Below are positions 1 through 7,973 of a stretch of 64,000 nucleotides of DNA, one piece after another. A model generated the notes under the pieces. The model searched no databases and was not told the origin of the DNA. It saw only the letters and a list, made by a program, of their open reading frames with translations. Numbering within the stretch: the stretch's first letter is position 1; every line of letters starts with the position of its first letter. The position numbers and the translations under genes are program-made. The stretch is from Nitrososphaeria archaeon (lineage in GTDB: Archaea > Thermoproteota > Nitrososphaeria > Nitrososphaerales > JANXEG01), in assembly GCA_029775915.1 (NCBI GenBank), contig JARVKA010000003.1:140997-204996 (forward strand). The letters run 5' to 3'.

Positions 1-241
1 TCATACTTGGAAATATCATAAGGAAAAGCCCTATTACTATTCCCAAAGCAAGTGTATTTGGTAAATTGAATTGATAGTTACCAGCAAAAATTGATTTTAT
101 AGCCTCTATTGGGGGAGTAATTCCATAATTTGAAATATTGTAAAATTCACCAATACTTATTCCTATTATCATACTTATAATAACAAAAAAAGGTAATAAC
201 TTAAAATCCTGAATTTTCTCAATAAATTTTTTTGTTTCCAT
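1..241 (-). CDS. ACR3/BASS-type membrane transporter, N-terminal fragment
   Basis: This reading frame is not in the ORF track because it runs off the left edge of the window; only about 80 N-terminal residues are visible. It starts with ATG at 241 and begins METKKFIEKIQDFKLLPFF. Two hydrophobic stretches follow, one around residues 15-30 and one at the window edge containing LALGIVIGLFLMIFPSM. The spacing and the second stretch resemble the N-terminus of ACR3-type arsenite exporters of the bile acid:sodium symporter superfamily, where a glycine-rich segment ends in a MMYP-like motif. The family assignment is an inference from a short fragment. A generic multi-pass permease remains possible. 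Confidence 0.5.
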   Translation of the reverse strand, partial: METKKFIEKIQDFKLLPFFVIISMIIGISIGEFYNISNYGITPPIEAIKSIFAGNYQFNLPNTLALGIVIGLFLMIFPSM

Positions 242-271
242 TGTTTTATACTATAAATCTATAAATTAGAT

Positions 272-445
272 TCATACATATAAATTCTTCTGCTTGATTA
301 ATTCTATAACCTTCTCTTTTAATACCTCTATTGCTCTTAACTGTCTAATTCCAATTAAATCAATGAACCTTCTACTAAATTCACTAACTACTATACATAG
401 ATTATTCTTTATCTCATCAATTAAAGAGGAGAGCTCCTTCGCCAA
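272..445 (-). CDS. Small ORF or C-terminal remnant of an unknown gene
   Basis: A minus-strand frame too short for the ORF track would give about 57 residues if it starts at the TTG at 445. The peptide is helical and charged and ends in VIELIKQKNLYV. Upstream, the frame could continue after a one-base shift in a run of T, into residues resembling DDYTIIFLGKYKIIDL, so this may be the tail of a larger decayed gene. I do not recognise the family. The overlapping plus-strand ORF 294..533 looks like its shadow. Confidence 0.3.
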   Translation of the reverse strand: MAKELSSLIDEIKNNLCIVVSEFSRRFIDLIGIRQLRAIEVLKEKVIELIKQKNLYV

Positions 446-529
446 TTTAAGGTCGATTATTTTATACTTACCTAAAAAATTATCGTGTAATCATCGGCTA
501 CTTGCTAGGCCTTCCATCGTCAGGATAGA

Positions 530-740
530 TTAAAGCCTGCAAATCATTGTTCTGCACTTCTCACATATTAGAAGCTCTCCTTTTTTCTTAACCCCATAGT
601 GAATTCAGAATCTCCTACATACTCTCTGCACTGAGGGCAATAGGCTATTATATCTTAACCTTCCTGTTCGCCATGCTCGCCTCTATTCTTAAGAATGAGT
701 ACATATCCTTTACATCCCTTCCAAGACCATATTTATCCAT
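530..740 (-). pseudogene. Frameshifted zinc-ribbon protein remnant
   Basis: Reading the minus strand from the ATG at 740 gives MDKYGLGRDVKDMYSFLRIE and continues to a double stop. After a small frame change the next segment reads YCPQCREYVGDSEF, and after a second shift it reads LLICEKCRTMICRL followed by a stop. The two CxxC pairs make a plausible four-cysteine zinc ribbon spread over three frames, so the gene appears inactivated. The function is unknown. It lies in a block of other decayed genes. Confidence 0.45.
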
Positions 741-1028
741 CAACTCTAGACATCAACGCTTTGCTATACATATATTATAACGATGGCTTTGGTTTACCAA
801 ATCTATCTCCTGGAGAGATACCATCAAGCTATTCAGGATAAACCTGAACTCTCTTCTCTTTTTATTTCTTTATTGCTTTAACATTATATGTTTTTTCAAT
901 ATAGTCGAAACATCCGTTTAGCGAATCAAAAAACTTCCAGCTTCCGTAAGTTTCTTTGTAACCATTGCTTCTTATTCTTGTTTCATAAGTCTCCACATAA
1001 TAATACTGCTAAGGGTTTTCAGATGAGT

Positions 1029-1289
1029 TCACTGATAAATCCTTTTTCTGGTGTCTATTTTGGCTACAACTATTATTTTTTCTTGCTCGTAGACTTTGAA
1101 TAGGGCTCGGTAGTTTCCTACGCGTAGCCTGAAGGTGTTTGCCTCACCTGCAATTTTAACTATGTCAAGTTTAACAGCTGGAAAATCCTCCAGCTTTTTA
1201 AGCTTGTCAACTATGCGCTGCTTATCTTCGAGGCTGATTCTCTTTAAAAACTCATCTGCTCTTTTATGGAGGAGAACTCTAAACTTCAT
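1029..1289 (-). CDS. RelE/ParE-family toxin
   Basis: An 86-residue protein with the look of RelE-superfamily mRNA interferases: an N-terminal strand and basic helices (FRVLLHKRADEFLKRI), then the closing pattern IVKIAGEANTFRLRVGNYRALFKVYE. The arginines in FRLRVGNYR fit the positions used by RelE toxins for catalysis or RNA binding. Its start overlaps the stop of the upstream small gene, as is usual in toxin-antitoxin operons. In this family the toxin cleaves mRNA at the ribosome and is neutralised by the partner. The frame is intact, so it may be functional although its surroundings are decayed. Confidence 0.8.
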   Translation of the reverse strand: MKFRVLLHKRADEFLKRISLEDKQRIVDKLKKLEDFPAVKLDIVKIAGEANTFRLRVGNYRALFKVYEQEKIIVVAKIDTRKRIYQ

Positions 1290-1452
1290 CGAGAGATTTC
1301 AACTTGTTAAAACGCTTGTTCTTAATGATTTCATCAACCTCTTTCAGCAACACGCACTCTTCAGTGGTTAGAAAAACATCTTCAAGAAAATCCCTTATTT
1401 CATCAAGCTTCCTACCTATTTCCTCAACCTTCTCCAGAACCGTTTCACCCAA
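1279..1452 (-). CDS. RelB-like antitoxin
   Basis: This small acidic, helix-rich protein immediately precedes and overlaps the RelE-type toxin. The ORF track starts it at a GTG at 1482, which would add a hydrophobic leader. A TTG at 1452 preceded by GGGTGG about six bases upstream is the better start and gives a 57-residue protein, MGETVLEKVEEIGRKLDEIR onward. Short acidic antitoxins of archaeal RelBE pairs have this size. The assignment rests on gene order and composition rather than a signature motif. Confidence 0.65.
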   Translation of the reverse strand: MGETVLEKVEEIGRKLDEIRDFLEDVFLTTEECVLLKEVDEIIKNKRFNKLKSLDEV

Positions 1453-1617
1453 AAAACCACCCAAATAAAAGAATACAAACACATCCTAATAACGCTTACT
1501 TCTCCGATCTGAATAGTTCTGTTAACAGCGACTAATGGAATTTTTCTACGGTAAAACGCAGACTATTTAGTGTGATATAATCAAGATCGCATAGCCATTA
1601 AGGAAAGAAATGCTTTA

Positions 1618-1971
1618 GTGCAGAATCCCCAGCAGTATTTTAATTATAAAGTATTTAGAAATAAGAGCAAGATTACTTTAGAAGATGTGGAAAAGGCATA
1701 TGAAGAGGTTAAGGAGATAAAGAATAAGTATATGCTGGAGAAGTTGGGAGAGCATCATAAACTGATTTATGAGATTGTGAAGAAAAATCCTGGTATTATA
1801 TCAAGCGATTTTTATGAGAGTTATAAAAAAGAAGCGATTAAAAAAGGACTCAATCCTCAATCGAGCAGAACTTTTAATAATTATATTAGTGAATTGATTA
1901 AGTTAGGTTATTTAAGAGTTGATAGAGCTAAAATTAAGGGAAATATTAGGTCTTTTTATAAAGCTGAATGA
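1618..1971 (+). pseudogene. Orc1/Cdc6 C-terminal winged-helix fragment
   Basis: The 117-residue frame looks like the C-terminal part of an archaeal Orc1/Cdc6 initiator. It has the linker helix ITLEDVEKAYEEVKEI, then LGEHHKLIYEIVKKNPGI, the winged-helix helices (FYESYKKEAIKKGLNPQSS) and FNNYISELIKLGYLRV. The AAA+ ATPase part is absent; the open frame extends only slightly upstream (DRIAIKERNALVQNP) before a stop. The GTG start in the ORF track is therefore probably not genuine. The fragment is best read as the remains of a replication initiator, possibly from a plasmid or integrated element. Confidence 0.65.
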
Positions 1972-2150
1972 GCATCAAAAAATAATTTATGAAATACTTG
2001 GAAGAAAAAGAGAATGGCTTTTGGTCTGCTATATAGGGAATATTGCAAGTTAATTAAAAATCCTGTTGTTGATAGAACCTATAGGAATTATATGGAAAGA
2101 ATGGTTGAGTGGGATTGATAAAAGTTGAAGGATATATGGGAGATTTATGA
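1961..2150 (+). pseudogene. Second, frameshifted Orc1/Cdc6 winged-helix fragment
   Basis: Directly overlapping the end of the first fragment, another frame opens with KLNEHQKIIYEIL, which repeats the hallmark LGEHHKLIYEIV of the preceding one. After a shift it continues LYREYCKLIKNPVVDRTYRN, and after another shift GLIKVEGYMGDL and a stop. This is a second, independently diverged copy of the same winged-helix domain broken by two frameshifts. The DNA of the two copies is only partly similar, so they are probably two paralogues rather than a recent duplication. Confidence 0.55.
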
Positions 2151-2212
2151 AATTATTATTTAACTTTTGTATTAAAATTGTGGAAATCATATTCCATTAG
2201 ATATGCTAGAGC

Positions 2213-2804
2213 TTAAGTGACCTCAACTCCAGCTTTCACCTTTGCTATATTTGCTAAACTTTTTCGTATAGATCTTAAAGCATCACTAAACTTTCTTAAT
2301 GTTAAATCCCAATTAGCTTGCCATTCCGTTGCATTTGATACTGGATACTTTAAATTAATTTCTCGCATTACATCAATGACCTCAGGAGAAAATTTATGTG
2401 CCGGATAAGTATGATCTCTTATAAAAATTATTTTCTCAAAGAGGTTTATAGCTCCATTATCTGATTGATTATATTCTTTAAAGAGTTGCTTGAGTTATAT
2501 CCTCTTCTTCAACGGTTTTCAAAATCTCAAACATAGCATTTGTAACATCAATTGGTAATCCAAAATTCTCAATAACTTCAGTTCTAGTTAATACTCTATG
2601 GTCCGATGTAGGAATGCGAAGTGTGGATTTACCCATCCAAAAACTCTTATCACCTCTAACCAAATACACATCATACTCTAAAATACCTGAGGTAATGATT
2701 TCAGAAGGCATCTCATTAACAATCTCTATTCTAAACTTTAGAGTCGGCAATAAACTATCATAATTTGGCTCAACTGTTACTCTAGGAATATTGAATTGAG
2801 GCAT
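2213..2804 (-). pseudogene. Unknown protein, split by one frameshift
   Basis: The ORF track shows only the N-terminal 108 residues, a strand-rich segment with no recognised family (starting MPQFNIPRVTVEPNYDSLLP). Near 2480 the frame changes. The next frame continues without a stop for about 85 more residues, from LKQLFKEYNQSDNG through a helical region to KVKAGVEVT and a stop at 2213. Together they would make a protein of about 195 residues. This could be a real frameshift mutation, a sequencing error or, less likely, programmed shifting. A TATA-like stretch lies just upstream of 2804. Confidence 0.5.
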
Positions 2805-2960
2805 AGCATCTACTATAACATAAACGACAACATATTAAAATCTACCTATATTTATGTGGTAACATGCTGACTTGATTCGGTAAGTGGTATAAAGGTTTGA
2901 AGTTAGAACCTACTACTGCGACAAGTATGGAAGAAAAGTGAATCAAAGGTTGATGGGAGT

Positions 2961-3131
2961 ATGAAGAAGATAATGGCTATTCATGCCTATGGAAGCAAAT
3001 GGGAATACAACCTCTTCATGGTAAGCGATAGAATTGGTGAAAGGGTAGACAGACTTGATAGAGAGCGGAAACCCTGTACATATAGAGAGGCTATGAGAAG
3101 GATTAGCCCTTCCCCCGTAAATACTATTTAA
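2961..3131 (+). other. Short unassigned ORF, probably a remnant
   Basis: An ATG-initiated frame of 56 codons begins MKKIMAIHAYGSKWEYNLFM and ends with SPSPVNTI. The region just upstream, in another frame, contains TYYCDKYGRKVNQRLMG. Neither is recognised. The base composition is less AT-rich than the surroundings, and the stretch lies in the decayed block, so I regard it as a likely gene remnant and not a confirmed gene. Confidence 0.2.
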
Positions 3132-3288
3132 AGTTTTTACTGGTTGTCGCCATGAACCATCGATACACGAATCCTCGATTCTGTATCTAAATCTAGCAAC
3201 AAAAACACCTTAATTTCTGGCCGGCCCACTGTAACCCTTTAGAATCACTTCGTGAACACAAAGCGTTAACGGAAAGGGTTTTGTTCCT

Positions 3289-3309
3289 TTACTAGTAGCC
3301 TACTAGTAA
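3289..3309. repeat. Perfect 10-1-10 palindrome
   Basis: The sequence TTACTAGTAG is followed by one C and then CTACTAGTAA, a perfect inverted repeat with a single central base. It lies outside any intact gene, just downstream of the possible ATPase remnant. A dyad this tight suits a dimeric protein binding site or a recombination site better than an RNA hairpin, which would have no loop. Confidence 0.7.
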
Positions 3310-3321
3310 TTTATCAGCTAT

Positions 3322-3496
3322 CTATGGCATAAAGACAGCAACAGATCGTTTTAGCCCCTTCCCCTTTTTTCTAACATCATGAGAGTTAACAGAAACGTTC
3401 TTTCTTATGTTGTCTTCGATGTTTAATGGGCTCTGCGTGATGATTACTAGAGACTTGCCCTTTTCCTCAAGCGAAATCTGTTGTGACCTACCTATT
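3322..3496 (-). pseudogene. Possible HerA-like ATPase C-terminal remnant
   Basis: An open frame of about 58 codons on the minus strand, without a start codon, contains ISLEEKGKSLVIITQSPLNI followed by EDNIRKNVSVNS and a stop at 3322. The core KSLVIITQSPLNIEDNIRKN resembles the strand-and-helix segment after the Walker B motif of HerA/DUF87-type P-loop ATPases, where a TQRP or TQSP motif is typical. No Walker motifs remain. This is a tentative assignment of a short fragment. Confidence 0.35.
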
Positions 3497-3519
3497 AGTT
3501 AATAATTACTTTATTAACT
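3497..3519. repeat. 9-bp inverted repeat, AT-rich
   Basis: AGTTAATAA and TTATTAACT are separated by five bases. The repeat lies at the upstream limit of the possible ATPase remnant. It could be a protein binding site or chance in AT-rich DNA. From here to 3668 I see no further coding signal. Confidence 0.4.
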
Positions 3520-3668
3520 ATTCTTGGAACTAAGAGCTGAGCTTCATTATTTATATAGGTTACTCATCATAGAACCATTTTAATACTTCTTTGAATATCA
3601 TGAGTATTATTAATCATAATTATCAAAGTGATTGAGATTATAAAAATTGGAGTTAATAAAATTAAAAA

Positions 3669-5270
3669 CTAAATCACATGAATTTTGTTATAAAAATTCT
3701 TACGAATTTCTTCAAAATTCTCACGATAATACTTTATTGCATAAGGTAAATAATCCAAAACATCATTAGCAACCATACCATCTGGCCCTTTTTCTCTTGC
3801 AGCCAAATCACCAGCAAGCCCGTGAATAAATACACCCATTCTTACTGCATCCTCTATATTCAATCCTAAACAATACATTGCAGCTATAGTACCATTTAAT
3901 ACATCACCAGTACCAGCGGTAGCCATACCAGCTTTACCACCCGTATCACCACTTAAGTTAATATACACTCTTTGATCAGGATAACCTATTAATGTATGAG
4001 GGCCTTTTAAAACGATTATAGCTTTTAAGTCTTTTGAATATTCTTGCAAAATATCCACTCTATTCTTTTCTATTCTCTCCCTTTCTATTCTCGTAAGCCT
4101 ACTCATCTCACCAACATGTGGTGTGAGAATCGTTACTGTATTTCTTTGCTTAATTATGCTAACATCTTTAGATATAGCAGTAATACCATCACCATCTATT
4201 AAAATTGGTGTATCAATAATCTTTACCAACTCTCTTATCAATTCTTGAGTTTCTTCATTTGTAGATAAACCTGGGCCTATTAGTACCATTTTAGGCCTCC
4301 TCTCTTTGTAAGCTCTTAAAATACTCTCTTTAGCTTTTAAACTCAAACTCCCCTCACTCGTTTCTTCAATTTGAGGGAGAAATACAACCTCTCTACCTCT
4401 TTCAGCAAGAAATGGCATTATGGATGCGGGGCAAGCTAAATAAGAGTATCCACCACCAGCTTTTAAGAATGAGTATGCAGAAGCGATTGGAGCCCAAAAG
4501 TAATTCCTTGAGCCAGCGATTGTTAAAATTGGACCATAAGAGAATTTTGTAGCATTTGGATCACGTTCTGGAATTGGTATAGGTATAGATACTTCAACTT
4601 TAATCGATTCTGAGTTTTGAAGAGGAATCGGATATGAAATATGTGAAACATATAGCTTTCCACACTTACCATAACCTGGATAAATTAAATTTCCAATTTT
4701 TGGTAATCCATAAGCTATTGTATAATCTGCTTTTATCGATATCCCCATTTCTTGACCAGTATCACCATTTATCCCTGAAGGTATATCGATTGAAAAAATC
4801 GGCTTTTTACTTTTATTTATTAAATCTATAACATCTCTATAAGTCCCTTCAATATTCCTTTCCAAGCCCGTTCCAAATATTGCATCAACAATAGCATCAA
4901 TTTTATCAAGGCTATTTTTAATTAAATCGATATTCGCTTTCTCAATCTCTATTGGAAATTTGGAAATAATTTCAAAATTCTTTTTCGCTGAACCTTTATA
5001 CTTCTCTTTCTCAGCCAATAGGAAGATTTTTACATATGCACCATTTGAATGAAGCTTTCTAGCTACAACAAAACCATCCCCACCATTATTACCCGGACCA
5101 CAAAAAATTGCAAATCTTTTTCCTCTCACCCCAAACTCTTTCAATATTACAAAGTATGCACTCTCACCAGCATTCTCCATTAAAATCTCTTCAGAGATTC
5201 CATACTCTTCCATCGCTCTTTTATCCAACTCTCTTATCTCTGAATTTCTACATACTTTCATTCTTACCAC
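3669..5270 (-). CDS. nnr: Bifunctional NAD(P)HX epimerase / dehydratase
   Basis: The enzyme repairs hydrated NAD(P)H in the cytosol. The N-terminal half (about residues 1-220) is a YjeF_N epimerase with GPGNNGGDGFVVARKL, IFGTGLERNIEG and SIDIPSGINGDTGQ. The C-terminal half (about 240-520) is an ADP- or ATP-dependent dehydratase of the ribokinase fold with LIGPGLST, DGDGITAI, LTPHVGEMSRL and the catalytic anion-hole motif GTGDVLNG. Its 533 residues are typical for the fused form. The start overlaps the stop of the upstream HIT gene by a few bases, so the two are probably cotranscribed. A second, stand-alone NnrD-like protein is found at 34233-35093. Confidence 0.93.
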   Translation of the reverse strand: MVRMKVCRNSEIRELDKRAMEEYGISEEILMENAGESAYFVILKEFGVRGKRFAIFCGPGNNGGDGFVVARKLHSNGAYVKIFLLAEKEKYKGSAKKNFEIISKFPIEIEKANIDLIKNSLDKIDAIVDAIFGTGLERNIEGTYRDVIDLINKSKKPIFSIDIPSGINGDTGQEMGISIKADYTIAYGLPKIGNLIYPGYGKCGKLYVSHISYPIPLQNSESIKVEVSIPIPIPERDPNATKFSYGPILTIAGSRNYFWAPIASAYSFLKAGGGYSYLACPASIMPFLAERGREVVFLPQIEETSEGSLSLKAKESILRAYKERRPKMVLIGPGLSTNEETQELIRELVKIIDTPILIDGDGITAISKDVSIIKQRNTVTILTPHVGEMSRLTRIERERIEKNRVDILQEYSKDLKAIIVLKGPHTLIGYPDQRVYINLSGDTGGKAGMATAGTGDVLNGTIAAMYCLGLNIEDAVRMGVFIHGLAGDLAAREKGPDGMVANDVLDYLPYAIKYYRENFEEIRKNFYNKIHVI

Positions 5271-5749
5271 TCTTTAATGAAGTATTCCTTTAACTTCTTG
5301 TAAGTTGAATTTAAAGCCTCAACCACCACTTTAGTGTTAGCAATTACGGGCATATAATTCGTATCTTCCTTCCATCTCGGTACAACATGTGTATGTATAT
5401 GATCTTTTATACCAGCGCCAGCCCCTTCACCTAAATTCATCCCTATATTAAAACCATCGGGTTTCATCACTTCCTTTAAAATTTTAATAACCTTTATTAA
5501 AATTTCAAAATGTTCATTCCGCTCTTTCTCATTCAAATCCTCCAATGATGAGATATGCTTATAGGGAACTATCATTAAATGTCCAGGATTATACGGATAA
5601 CTATTTAAAATAACAAAATTATTCACCCCTCTATAAATAATGTAATTCTCTTCATCTTTATTCTCTTTTGGTTTTTCACAAAAGATACAAACCTTTGGTT
5701 TCTCACTCTTTATGTATTCAATTCTCCATGGAGCAAAGATTCTTTTCAT
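5264..5749 (-). CDS. HIT-family nucleotide hydrolase
   Basis: A histidine-triad protein of 161 residues that would hydrolyse nucleotide phosphoramidates or dinucleoside polyphosphates. It has CIFCEKPKE near the N-terminus (possible zinc ligands), the HIT core YNPGHLMIVPYKH and the catalytic triad DHIHTHVVPRW. The ORF track begins at a GTG at 5764; the ATG at 5749 (MKRIFAPWRIEYIKS) matches the usual start of archaeal homologues. It overlaps the following nnr gene and is divergent from the eL38 gene, with about 90 bp of shared AT-rich promoter region. Confidence 0.9.
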   Translation of the reverse strand: MKRIFAPWRIEYIKSEKPKVCIFCEKPKENKDEENYIIYRGVNNFVILNSYPYNPGHLMIVPYKHISSLEDLNEKERNEHFEILIKVIKILKEVMKPDGFNIGMNLGEGAGAGIKDHIHTHVVPRWKEDTNYMPVIANTKVVVEALNSTYKKLKEYFIKEW

Positions 5750-5836
5750 CAATATATTAAGCACATAATTTAAATTTAACTCTATCTCAATATAAATAGA
5801 AAAATTTATCCTTTATCATTAAGAATTGATTATATC

Positions 5837-6031
5837 ATGCCGAGGCAAATTTACAGTAGTGAGGAATTTATTAAATTGTTGGAAAAAGCAATTGAGTGTA
5901 GAGTGGTGAGAAGGGAGGGTAAGGTAAAGTTAAAACTCAGAACCCCAAAGTTATTATACACTTATGTTACATCACCTGAAAAAGCTGAGGAATTGTTAAA
6001 GAATGTTAAAGTTGAAATTAAAGAGTTTTAA
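5837..6031 (+). CDS. rpl38e: Large-subunit ribosomal protein eL38
   Basis: A 64-residue basic protein with the eL38 pattern: MPRQIYSSEEFIKLLEKA, then ECRVVRREGKVKLKLRTPKL, LYTYVT and a short C-terminal helix (EKAEELLKNVKVEIKEF). eL38 belongs to the large ribosomal subunit and in archaea is found mainly outside the Euryarchaeota, which is one reason to place this organism near the TACK group. An AAAATTTATC stretch about 30 bp upstream of the ATG is a plausible TATA box for a short leader. Confidence 0.92.
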   Translation: MPRQIYSSEEFIKLLEKAIECRVVRREGKVKLKLRTPKLLYTYVTSPEKAEELLKNVKVEIKEF

Positions 6032-6043
6032 TGGAATTCAAAT

Positions 6044-7303
6044 TTACACGATGAATGTATCTCCTGGTTTAGGCGCTATAGCATCCAAACCAAATCTTTC
6101 TTTTAACTCCTCTGCAAAATTCACACATGCTCTCTCATCACCATGTATTGTAATAATCTTTGGATTTCCTTTAATCTTTTCAAACATTTTGAATAAATCC
6201 GTTCTTCCACTATGAGAAGAAAAATCAAATCTTTTAATTTCAGCCTTCACCTTTTTTAACTTACCATTTACTAAAGCTAAGCCTTTATCGAGAAGAGTAC
6301 GCCCTGGTGTATCAGCTACTTGGTATGATACAATAGCTATAGCATTTTTAGAATTCTTTGCAACCTCACTATTATAAAATACAGCAGCACCCCCTCCCAA
6401 CATACCAGCTGGTGAGATAATTACGGATGGTGTTTTTGCAATACGCCTTCTTTCACTCCAACTCGATATGAATTCTATATCTTCAAGACTTTTACGTAAG
6501 AGATTCGGATCACGAAGATACTCTGGGTGATTGAGATGAATGTCATTTACCTTTAATGCCATACCATCCATAGCTATTCGATATGGGAAGTTTGCTGATT
6601 TTAATACACAAGCTATCTCTTGTGACCTTCCAACAGCGAAAGCTGGTACTAGAAGAGTCCCGCCACGCTCTACAACTTCTTTCGCAAAGTTCACAAATTC
6701 TCGCTCCACATCTTTTCTAGGTGGATGATCCGTTAAAGCGTAAGTACTTTCAGTTATTACAAAATCCAATTCACCAAATTCAGTTACAGCACCTCTTAAC
6801 AATTGAGTTTCATGAACGTTTAAATCGCCTGTATAAAGTAATCTTTTCCCACCATTCTCAATTATTATTGATGCTCCACCTGCTATGTGACCAGCTTCAA
6901 GAAAAGTTATTTCAAACTCTCCAACTTTAAATCTTTCATTATAATTAATATTAATCGTATTCCTCATCATATTTATAAGCTCGATGTATTCAAAAGGTAA
7001 ATAAAATCCTGAAACTTTTAAGAAATCCTCTATTAATAACTTTGTTAAATCAAAGGTTAAATCTGTAGCATATACCTTAACGCCACTTGTGAAAAATAAT
7101 AAAGGTATAGCGCCAGAATGGTCTAAATGCGCATGGCTTAATAAAACTGCATCTACATCTTTGCGTTGGATATGAATAGGAAAAGCTGGTGTTTTATGTA
7201 TAAGTACACCAAAATCCAATAAGATACGAGTAGTATTACCTCTAACGAGGAATGCCGATCTACCCACTTCCCTAGCTCCACCTAAAACTTTGACTTCCAT
7301 CAA
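6044..7303 (-). CDS. Beta-CASP metallo-beta-lactamase ribonuclease (aCPSF2 type)
   Basis: This is an RNA-processing nuclease of the CPSF73 family. The metallo-beta-lactamase motifs are LLDFG, SHAHLDHSGAIPLLF, EAGHIAGGAS and LYTGDLNVHETQ. The beta-CASP motifs follow: ITESTYALTDH, VPAFAVGRSQE and SPAGMLGGGAAVFY. The last metal-binding part is SSHSGRTDLF and TIHGDE. At 419 residues with no N-terminal KH domains it fits the aCPSF2 group and not aCPSF1. Expected zinc-dependent endo- or exonuclease activity follows from the family. The start begins MMEVKVLGGAREVG; either of the two ATGs could be used. Confidence 0.92.
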   Translation of the reverse strand: MMEVKVLGGAREVGRSAFLVRGNTTRILLDFGVLIHKTPAFPIHIQRKDVDAVLLSHAHLDHSGAIPLLFFTSGVKVYATDLTFDLTKLLIEDFLKVSGFYLPFEYIELINMMRNTININYNERFKVGEFEITFLEAGHIAGGASIIIENGGKRLLYTGDLNVHETQLLRGAVTEFGELDFVITESTYALTDHPPRKDVEREFVNFAKEVVERGGTLLVPAFAVGRSQEIACVLKSANFPYRIAMDGMALKVNDIHLNHPEYLRDPNLLRKSLEDIEFISSWSERRRIAKTPSVIISPAGMLGGGAAVFYNSEVAKNSKNAIAIVSYQVADTPGRTLLDKGLALVNGKLKKVKAEIKRFDFSSHSGRTDLFKMFEKIKGNPKIITIHGDERACVNFAEELKERFGLDAIAPKPGDTFIV

Positions 7304-7644
7304 TCCTTACATTAACTCTTTAAAGAGGTTTCTTTTAACATTTTCTAATAAAAAACAAAGATGAATATAATGGAAGATTGTCTTAATAACATTATGCTTA
7401 ATTTCCTTATTTCATATTTGCTTTATTCATTTAGTCTAAAGTATTAATCAAAGAGAGGACTTAGTTTTCGAGATTTATAATCTCAAAAAATTTTAAAAGT
7501 GCTTTTCAAATTTTAGCATACTCTACAAATATTTTTGATTTAATTAATCTATTTTAAAAAGTTGAAAAATTTCTCTTTTTTAAATCGTTAAAATCTCAAT
7601 TATATCCCAAAAATTTATGAGAATATTTAATTATCTATTATGAT
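7304..7644. other. AT-rich intergenic region, no gene seen
   Basis: About 340 bp lie between the divergent nuclease and 2TM genes. The stretch is strongly AT-rich with many stops in all frames. It presumably contains both promoters, but no single TATA box stands out and I see no RNA gene or clear repeat. Confidence 0.6.
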
Positions 7645-7899
7645 ATGGTTAATGAAATCTCATTAGAAGAGTATAAAAAGGCATATAGAGAAATTGTGAT
7701 GGAAGAGGAGGAAGGTTTTATAACTCATCTGGTGATATACGTATTCGTTAACATCCTATTAATAGTTATTAATGTAATATATTCTCCCAACGTTGTTTGG
7801 TTCTTCTACCCACTTATAGGTTGGGAAATAGGTATATTCCTTAACTACCTGTTTGGTATCCGCTGGAAGAAGAAAGAGCTTTTAAAAAAAGGAGGTTGA
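7645..7899 (+). CDS. 2TM-domain small membrane protein
   Basis: An 84-residue protein with a charged N-terminus (YKKAYREIVMEEEEGF), two transmembrane segments at about residues 25-45 and 52-70 separated by a short turn, and a basic C-terminus (RWKKKELLKKGG). This matches the 2TM domain found fused to histidine kinases or alone in bacteria and archaea. The stand-alone form has no known function. No gene partner is obvious. Confidence 0.7.
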   Translation: MVNEISLEEYKKAYREIVMEEEEGFITHLVIYVFVNILLIVINVIYSPNVVWFFYPLIGWEIGIFLNYLFGIRWKKKELLKKGG

Positions 7900-7973
7900 A
7901 GCGGAATATAGAGTTAGAGAGGCTAAGAAGAAATAATACTAATACGTTGTAATTTTAATCATAAAAGCCTTTT

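Noticed and set aside
294-533. 79-residue plus-strand ORF
   Set aside because: Composition is unlike a protein and the opposite strand has the more coding-like frame; it looks like a shadow.
888-1103. 71-residue plus-strand ORF before the toxin gene
   Set aside because: It overlaps the end of the RelE-type gene on the other strand and has no recognisable features.
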